Below, piece by piece: positions 58,404 to 64,000 of a stretch of 64,000 nt of DNA. Under the pieces are notes generated by a model, which saw nothing but the letters and a program-made list of their open reading frames with translations, ran no database searches and was not told where the DNA came from. Each line of letters opens with the position of its first letter. Position 1 is the stretch's first letter. The stretch is from NCBI RefSeq assembly GCF_012976305.1, contig NZ_JABDSR010000007.1, forward strand, positions 89,958-153,957. Reading direction: 5' to 3'. Position numbers and translations under genes: made by a program. Source of the DNA: Peptoniphilus faecalis. GTDB taxonomy: Bacteria > Bacillota > Clostridia > Tissierellales > Peptoniphilaceae.

Positions 58404-61373
58404 CTATTTAATTAATTTAATTCCCTTGATCATAGCTACGATATCATCATTTTTAAGTTGTTTCTTAAATACAACATTTAAACCTTCTTCCTTCAATGTT
58501 TGGAAGAATTTCTCTGCCGATTTAATCCTGTATTCTTCTCCACGCCTTAGTCCTTTATCATCATCCATATCCTTGGTTTCAACAATAAAATTAATTTCAT
58601 AATCCCCCTTTTCTGAATTGATAACATACATAAAGTCCGGGCTTGTAGTTCCACCAGTAAATAAAGGTATTTGAATAGATCTTCTAGGAATCTTCCCAAA
58701 GACAAGGACTTCATCTATATCACTTTTCAATAAAGTTTCTCTTTCTTTTGGACTATCATACACAACGCTATCATAAATAAAGCCTTTAGGTACAAGGGCA
58801 GTGTCGTCTCTGTGAATACCTAAAACACCTTGAGAGACCTGATCTAGTACATCTCCATTATAATCTGTCAAACTTGTTTTTCTTGAATCAACATCCAATG
58901 CTTTGTATGAGAACTTCTTCAAGAGTTTTTCATCTAACCACTTATTAAATTCTCTTACCGCTAAAGTAATTCCAGTCCTTGTAAATAAGCGATTGTCAAT
59001 TTCCCCTTCTTTGTAGTTAAATTTACACAAAGTCCTGTGAATAGTGTTTATAGAAATACCTGTCTTTCTATTCATTTCTTTAAGAAAATCTCCATAGGCT
59101 ATTTTGTCATCAACAATGTAATAGTTTGCCACATACTCACGAAGTACAAGTTTCCCATCAACAGATTCTGTTCTTCTTGCTTTTACATCTATGGTCGTGT
59201 CTCTATAGATATCAGAATTTAAAACATCATAAAGAGCCTTGCTTAACTCTTCTTCAGGAATATCTTCAAATTTCAAATAATATTTTTGATTAATGCTTGT
59301 CCAGAGCTTACTAATATCATTAAACTTATCTTTTCTAACCTTAACAAAATTTTTCTTTTTATTGCCATCAATAACCTTATTAGGTTTAAGTCCAGCCACT
59401 GCTTCAGGATAATCTGCATATAAATCATCAATTTTTTCAGTTTGAATATTTCCCTCAAAGTCAATGTAGCCTTTCATAAGCATCTTGCTAAATATTTCGT
59501 TTTCTGAACTTCCCCTAATCTTTGCAATTTCAGCAAGAGATTTTTTAATATTCATGCTTTGTTCCGGTGTATCCGCTTCTATTTCTCCAAGCAGCTTACT
59601 TGCAAAACCTTTTTCAGAATAGTCGATTAAATACTTTAGATAAAACTGCTCATCTGCAATTCTTCTTCCCTTTTCATCGACAGGAAGCCTAAGCCCTCTT
59701 CCAACCTCTTGAAGTTTGCTAATTTCTGAACCTGAAGACCTTAACTTTACAATCTGAAATACATTGGGATTATCCCATCCTTCTTTTAAGGTCCATTTTG
59801 AAAAAATAAAACGCAGGGTATTCCAATTGCCTTTTTCATCATGGAAATTCAATAAAAAGTCTTTATCTCTTAAAATCTTATCCACTTCATTTTGAATATC
59901 TTCTTCTGAACTGGCGTTGTCCTCACTAAAATATCCTCCATTTGTTCTTGAAATATCCTCTAAAGAAGATTCAAGATAAGATTTATATTCTTGCAACCTC
60001 TGATCTTTCCTATTAGTAATCGACTTAATTTCCCTATTAAGAGCAGCCGATAACATATTTTCAAATTTAACTCTTAAATGTCCCGGCTCGCCCCCTTCGT
60101 CTCGGTAAGACCTGACAGAATCAATAAAATACAAGCTCAAAGTCTTTATCTTATTGCCTCGTAAGAAATTTTCTTTTTCTGTCTTAAGGTGATTGATGAT
60201 GGACTGCTTCAACATAAGTTCTTGGTAGGTTTCAGTGTAGATTCCCCCATAAACAATGTCACCTTTTGCGAGTATTTGACCATTAGATAGAGTTACTCCG
60301 CTTTTTATCGAATCATCAGATGTAGAACCTATTTCTTCAAGGGTAATCCCCGAGAACTCTTCACCAAATATGGAGAGAGCATCTCCTTTGACTAGTTCTT
60401 GAGATTTCTTTGTTTGCTCGTCTCTAAAAGTACAAACTTTAGGACTTCTTTTGAAATCCATCAGCTTTAATTTAGTTTCCTTTTCCTTTTCTGCATCAAT
60501 CATAAAGGTCTCCACGCCCTTAACTAAGTTTTGATTAAAGGCTTGGCTTGCACCTAAGTTAAAAATAAGATTATTATAATCTTTTTCCTTGCTTTTCTTT
60601 TTGTCGGGAAAAGTAGCTCCAAAACGAATAACACATTGTGGCTGTAGCTCTTCAAGGATTCTTTTATAAGCCTGATTTTCTTTTTTAAATCGATGTGGTT
60701 CATCAATGATTACAATGGGTCTTGTTGCTCTCAAGGTCTCATAGGGCTGGGTGAAATTTCCTAAAATAGTTTGATCATAATCATCTTTAGCCATAGTTGC
60801 ATTAGACAAAAGCATACCAGAGGTCATGAGTAAAACAGAAAAGCGATTTTTCTCTAAACTACTTCCCCTAGCAAACTCAGATATGGCTGCTGGAAACATC
60901 TTCCTGCCCCTTGTCTTTTTCTGTGGTTCTAATACCGATAAATTAAGAGCTTTATTAGGATAAAGATCAGCAAAATGCCTTTTACTATAATCTGCTTGTA
61001 GAAAACTCTTGCTGCCCTCTTTAATTGGAGTTGAAGGGACGAGAATAATAAACTTATTAAATCCATACATTTCATTAAGCTCATACATCATTCTTGTATA
61101 GCAATAAGTCTTCCCCGTACCCGTTTCCATGCGAATATCGATGCCTAAATAGTCCTCATCATCTCTTGTTCGCCAAATTCTTGGAATTGCTTGCAGATCT
61201 TCATAACCCTTCCACAAGTCATTAATGTTCTCTTTGATTTTGTTGTCCGCAAAATCGATCACCGGACTTTGATGGATATTTTCACCTGCCACTACACGAA
61301 TATCTTCAAAGGCTTTCCTGACAGCTTTTAAAAAGTCTTCTTGATGAGGTAAAATTGATAATTCAATGCTCAT
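58404..61373 (-). CDS. res: Type III restriction endonuclease subunit Res
   Basis: 989 residues. A superfamily 2 helicase-nuclease. Walker A METGTGKTYCYTRMMYEL and DEPHRF (motif II), helicase motif VI with GRGLRLPVDEKGRR, and a C-terminal PD-(D/E)xK nuclease (TSPDFMYVINSEKGD, then INFIVETKDMD). It needs the Mod subunit for site recognition. It ends the operon, 2 bp after mod. Confidence 0.96.
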   Translation of the reverse strand: MSIELSILPHQEDFLKAVRKAFEDIRVVAGENIHQSPVIDFADNKIKENINDLWKGYEDLQAIPRIWRTRDDEDYLGIDIRMETGTGKTYCYTRMMYELNEMYGFNKFIILVPSTPIKEGSKSFLQADYSKRHFADLYPNKALNLSVLEPQKKTRGRKMFPAAISEFARGSSLEKNRFSVLLMTSGMLLSNATMAKDDYDQTILGNFTQPYETLRATRPIVIIDEPHRFKKENQAYKRILEELQPQCVIRFGATFPDKKKSKEKDYNNLIFNLGASQAFNQNLVKGVETFMIDAEKEKETKLKLMDFKRSPKVCTFRDEQTKKSQELVKGDALSIFGEEFSGITLEEIGSTSDDSIKSGVTLSNGQILAKGDIVYGGIYTETYQELMLKQSIINHLKTEKENFLRGNKIKTLSLYFIDSVRSYRDEGGEPGHLRVKFENMLSAALNREIKSITNRKDQRLQEYKSYLESSLEDISRTNGGYFSEDNASSEEDIQNEVDKILRDKDFLLNFHDEKGNWNTLRFIFSKWTLKEGWDNPNVFQIVKLRSSGSEISKLQEVGRGLRLPVDEKGRRIADEQFYLKYLIDYSEKGFASKLLGEIEADTPEQSMNIKKSLAEIAKIRGSSENEIFSKMLMKGYIDFEGNIQTEKIDDLYADYPEAVAGLKPNKVIDGNKKKNFVKVRKDKFNDISKLWTSINQKYYLKFEDIPEEELSKALYDVLNSDIYRDTTIDVKARRTESVDGKLVLREYVANYYIVDDKIAYGDFLKEMNRKTGISINTIHRTLCKFNYKEGEIDNRLFTRTGITLAVREFNKWLDEKLLKKFSYKALDVDSRKTSLTDYNGDVLDQVSQGVLGIHRDDTALVPKGFIYDSVVYDSPKERETLLKSDIDEVLVFGKIPRRSIQIPLFTGGTTSPDFMYVINSEKGDYEINFIVETKDMDDDKGLRRGEEYRIKSAEKFFQTLKEEGLNVVFKKQLKNDDIVAMIKGIKLIK

Positions 61374-61375
61374 AA

Positions 61376-63292
61376 TTAAAACCTCTCAATGAGTGAAACA
61401 TTTTTATTATTCCTTAAAACCTTAAGATTCTTTCTCAGTTCATGAAGAACATTGAAACGAAGTGAATGGACATATACAACAACCCTAGTAATATCCAGTT
61501 CTTCATTCTCAATTCTTTTAATCAAGGTCATAACATCTTCATCTTCTAAACCTTCATCTATAATATAAAGAGATTTTTCAATTAAGTCTGCTGAATAATG
61601 TTCAAGTATATAGGGGCTTGAACTCTTCGTTAAACCATAGCCATCTTCATTAAGCCAAGTAGTGAGTATACTTCCTTTTCCTGAAGAGTATTCATTATCA
61701 AATATTTTTATCATGTCCTTCGTAAGGAATTTAATTTCCGGTTCAAAATTTTCAAGATCAATCAGAGTTTTCTCTTCAGGAGTTTCAAGATAGTAGAGTT
61801 TGTAGCCATAGTCCATATTTGCACCTGTTTCTTCTTTGATTTTTTGTGCTGCTTTTTCAATTCTCGCTCTGCCGATTTCATCAATAGTTCTATAGCCAGC
61901 TTTATAGGCAGGCTTATTTTCTTCAATCTTTTCCGGAAGCTGGACCATAATATATTTACGCTTTCCATTATCTTCGGCATTAAGTTCCATAACAGCGTGT
62001 GCTGTTGTTGCAGAGCCTGAGAAGAAGTCAAGACAAGTAAATTCATTCCCTGTTATCCTATTAATTAGATATTTAATTAGAAATGTAGGTTTAGGGTATG
62101 AAAAATATCCGTCCAATCCTAATTTTGATAATTCCTTCGATCCCTGTGTACTAGAAAATTGAGAAATTATTCCCATTGGAATTTGCGTTCTTTCTATTAA
62201 ATTCCCATTATTGTCAGCATTTAGATATTGCTTAGTGTATAAAACCCAGTTCCCTTCCTTATCTTGTTTTGATACAATATAATCATTTTCAATCCCCCAT
62301 TGGTATTTTTCTTTTGACCAACGCCAAATGGCTCTTCTACCGGAATTATTATCTGCAGGATATAGAATAGTACCGTCTTCCATTGTTATTGGATAATCCA
62401 TGGATTCTGAATATTGTATTGAACCCATTCCAAGTTTTTGTAAATAATATTTTCCACGTGTATGTTCATATTCATCAGATTCCTTATATCGTTCTATGTT
62501 TGATGGTGGTAAACCTCTAATTTCAAAATTATTTATTAGTTTTCCATATACTAATATATGTTCATCTTTTACTCTAAATAGTTTCGAATCCGAAGAACCC
62601 CCACCTTCTTTGTTTGCCCATTTTAAATCTACAATAAAATTTTCCTCACCAAAAATCTCATCACAAATTAATTTCAAATTTGCTTGTTCATTATCATCAA
62701 TTGAAATAAAAATAGCCCCGTCATCTGATAATAAATCTCTCGCCAATACTAATCTTGGATACATAAAGGTAAGCCATGCAGAATGAGTACTTTTTCCGGC
62801 TAAATCAAGGATTCTTTCTGCTTCTTCTTCTGTAATTCCAATTTTTAAAGAAAGTTCTTCTACACTGAACTGAAAATTATCAGGGTAGATAAAGCCGTCC
62901 GAACCTGTATTATAGGGAGGATCTATATAGATACACTTAATTTTTCCTGCATATGAGTTTAACAAATGCTTTAAGGCGTCAATATTATCTCCGACTATGT
63001 AGAGATTTTCGCTATTCTTATTCTCTTCTTTAGATTTATGTTCTACATCTGGAGAAATATAGGTTTCTGATTCCAAGGAACTTAAGTATTTGGCATAGGA
63101 CTTACCTAAAAATTTAAGTTCATATCCTTCTTTGGATATATCTATTTCTTCTTCTGACAAAAAATCTTTAAATATATTAAGCTTGAATGCACCTTCTTTT
63201 GAGAAAAATTGTGGAAAGTCTTTTTTAAATTTTTCCATTTCTCTACTATTTGGTTTTTTCTCTAGATTATCTTTTATTTTTTGACCAATCAT
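61376..63292 (-). CDS. mod: Type III DNA methyltransferase subunit Mod
   Basis: About 638 residues. N6-adenine methyltransferase of the beta class: catalytic DPPYNTGSDGF (motif IV) near residue 130, SAM-binding LDFFSGSATTAHAVME (motif I) far downstream near residue 430, and the recognition domain between. It protects the host and gives Res its sequence specificity. GGAGG before ATG 63292 fixes the start; a longer frame from 63334 overlaps the XRE gene without a site. No simple repeats suggesting phase variation are seen. Confidence 0.95.
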   Translation of the reverse strand: MIGQKIKDNLEKKPNSREMEKFKKDFPQFFSKEGAFKLNIFKDFLSEEEIDISKEGYELKFLGKSYAKYLSSLESETYISPDVEHKSKEENKNSENLYIVGDNIDALKHLLNSYAGKIKCIYIDPPYNTGSDGFIYPDNFQFSVEELSLKIGITEEEAERILDLAGKSTHSAWLTFMYPRLVLARDLLSDDGAIFISIDDNEQANLKLICDEIFGEENFIVDLKWANKEGGGSSDSKLFRVKDEHILVYGKLINNFEIRGLPPSNIERYKESDEYEHTRGKYYLQKLGMGSIQYSESMDYPITMEDGTILYPADNNSGRRAIWRWSKEKYQWGIENDYIVSKQDKEGNWVLYTKQYLNADNNGNLIERTQIPMGIISQFSSTQGSKELSKLGLDGYFSYPKPTFLIKYLINRITGNEFTCLDFFSGSATTAHAVMELNAEDNGKRKYIMVQLPEKIEENKPAYKAGYRTIDEIGRARIEKAAQKIKEETGANMDYGYKLYYLETPEEKTLIDLENFEPEIKFLTKDMIKIFDNEYSSGKGSILTTWLNEDGYGLTKSSSPYILEHYSADLIEKSLYIIDEGLEDEDVMTLIKRIENEELDITRVVVYVHSLRFNVLHELRKNLKVLRNNKNVSLIERF

Positions 63293-63500
63293 TATTTTCC
63301 TCCACTCTATATTCAAGTATCTCAGATATATCACATTTAAAATATTTACAAATTCTACCCAATATTTCCATACTCACATTTTCATCTCGTCCCATTTTTG
63401 CCATGGTTCGAGGTGTTGTTTTTATGGCTTTTTGTAGGTCTTGTTTATTCATTTTTTCATCAATTAATTTTTTCCATAATTTATCATAGGAAAATCCCAT
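63267..63500 (-). CDS. XRE-family regulator of the restriction operon
   Basis: About 77 residues with a Cro/C1-type helix-turn-helix (WKKLIDEKMNKQDLQKAIKT, then VSMEILGRICKYFKCDISEIL). The start ATG 63500 has GAGGTGG upstream; the 3' end overlaps mod by 26 bp. It resembles controller proteins that time the expression of restriction genes, or the small HTH genes often found upstream of type III mod. Confidence 0.88.
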   Translation of the reverse strand: MGFSYDKLWKKLIDEKMNKQDLQKAIKTTPRTMAKMGRDENVSMEILGRICKYFKCDISEILEYRVEENNDWSKNKR

Positions 63501-63833
63501 AATCCACCTCATAGTACATTTCACTTTGTATAGTTTTTCTATAAAATTATATCACACATTCAAACTCAATATTTACAAATTTATTGAGACTGATTTTTAC
63601 TTTTTCTAATCAAGATCATCCCTTTTGTCTTATTCAAGTAGAGGAGAAATATATTTTTTAAATAACTGGAAAACCTCATTTTAAATTTCCTATTTGGATA
63701 GGATAAATAATTAATCATAAGTATTAAAAATGTCCTGAGTCTATTAGGAGAAGTTATTTATAAAAATCATGTACTTCTCTTATCCTATAAATATTCGTGG
63801 ACTTATATTGATTTGGAAAAATTGACATATAAA

Positions 63834-63867
63834 AATCGGCACAAAGGTAAATGCCTTCATGCCGATT
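63834..63867 (-). terminator. Hairpin with T-run on the minus strand
   Basis: AATCGGC/GCCGATT with inner AAGG/CCTT; TTTTT follows on the minus strand. Probably terminates a transcript coming from beyond the window. Apart from this and the repeat unit, 63,501-64,000 shows no gene. Confidence 0.65.
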
Positions 63868-63873
63868 AAATTT

Positions 63874-63954
63874 GGTTCTTTGTCAAATAGTGTTGGTGAA
63901 TAAAAATTAATGATATATGGTTTATGTCTTATGGCTTAAACCATATATTTTTTT
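63874..63954 (+). repeat. Dispersed motif plus hairpin, copy C
   Basis: GGTTCTTTGTCAAATAGTGT (63874-63893) followed by hairpin ATATATGGTTTA/TAAACCATATAT (63913-63948) and TTTTTTT. It matches copies A and B in the first 15 bases except for two positions. Confidence 0.5.
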
Positions 63955-64000
63955 ATGGTAAAAACATAAAAAAATTCTCAATCTAAAATTATCAAAGGAA

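Noticed and set aside
61376..63334. Simple-repeat phase-variable tract in mod
   Set aside because: I looked for tandem tetra- or pentanucleotide runs in the gene and its promoter and saw none.
1..64000. CRISPR array
   Set aside because: No regularly spaced 24-40-bp repeats were found anywhere; the only repeated sequences are the BMC-H copies and the short motif-hairpin units.

Overview
The window comes from a low-GC (roughly 30% by eye) Gram-positive anaerobe. Gram-positive signs are the T-box leader, strong AGGAGG-type ribosome binding sites, a BceRS-BceAB-like module, a VanZ-like protein, rubredoxin and phosphotransacetylase. Peptoniphilaceae/Tissierellia (Anaerococcus-like) fits best, but that is inference, not proof.

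Region 1 (1-16,748, all minus strand) is one long operon for a choline-degrading glycyl-radical microcompartment. It runs from a promoter near 16,713-16,748 down past base 1. In transcription order it encodes a DMT-type transporter, a small winged-helix-like protein, a tandem shell protein, an aldehyde-dehydrogenase homologue without its catalytic cysteine, choline TMA-lyase CutC and its activase CutD. Then come EutS-, EutP- and EutJ-like proteins, a EutT/EutQ-like fragment, a shell protein with a cysteine where the pore loop should be, a EutN/CcmL vertex protein, PduL phosphotransacylase, a shell protein with a 60-residue N-terminal extension, the active CoA-acylating aldehyde dehydrogenase, and a near-identical plain shell protein. 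A TPR/DUF4037/DUF4125 trio, a MerR-family regulator and the start of an iron-type alcohol dehydrogenase follow. Together these would cleave choline to trimethylamine and acetaldehyde, and dismutate the aldehyde to ethanol and acetyl-phosphate inside the shell.

Region 2 (17-38 kb) is housekeeping: DMT transporter, transketolase, WecG/TagA-type glycosyltransferase, a MazF toxin with no visible MazE, an AcpS-NnrD fusion, and tyrS under a T-box with a very short Stem I. It continues with a PepD peptidase, RsbW-like kinase, rubredoxin, PPK2, mnmH, ung, a TrkA-TrkH-TrkA potassium operon, a CDF exporter, a DJ-1-like protein, proC and a split chromate transporter.

Region 3 (38.7-50 kb) mixes decay and defence: an ADP-ribosylglycohydrolase pseudogene, a two-component system next to an erythromycin-esterase-like gene and a BceAB-like exporter, pta, folP, an MBL hydrolase, a Fic pseudogene and the tmRNA gene. 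A short motif followed by a hairpin occurs at three sites (21.8, 48.7 and 63.9 kb) and may mark old insertion-element ends.

Region 4 (50-64 kb) has VanZ-like and HAD proteins, tRNA-Pro(UGG), a CstA-type carrier, a MoxR/VWA chaperone pair led by a small CC-motif protein, alkaline phosphatase, and a type III restriction-modification system with its own XRE regulator.
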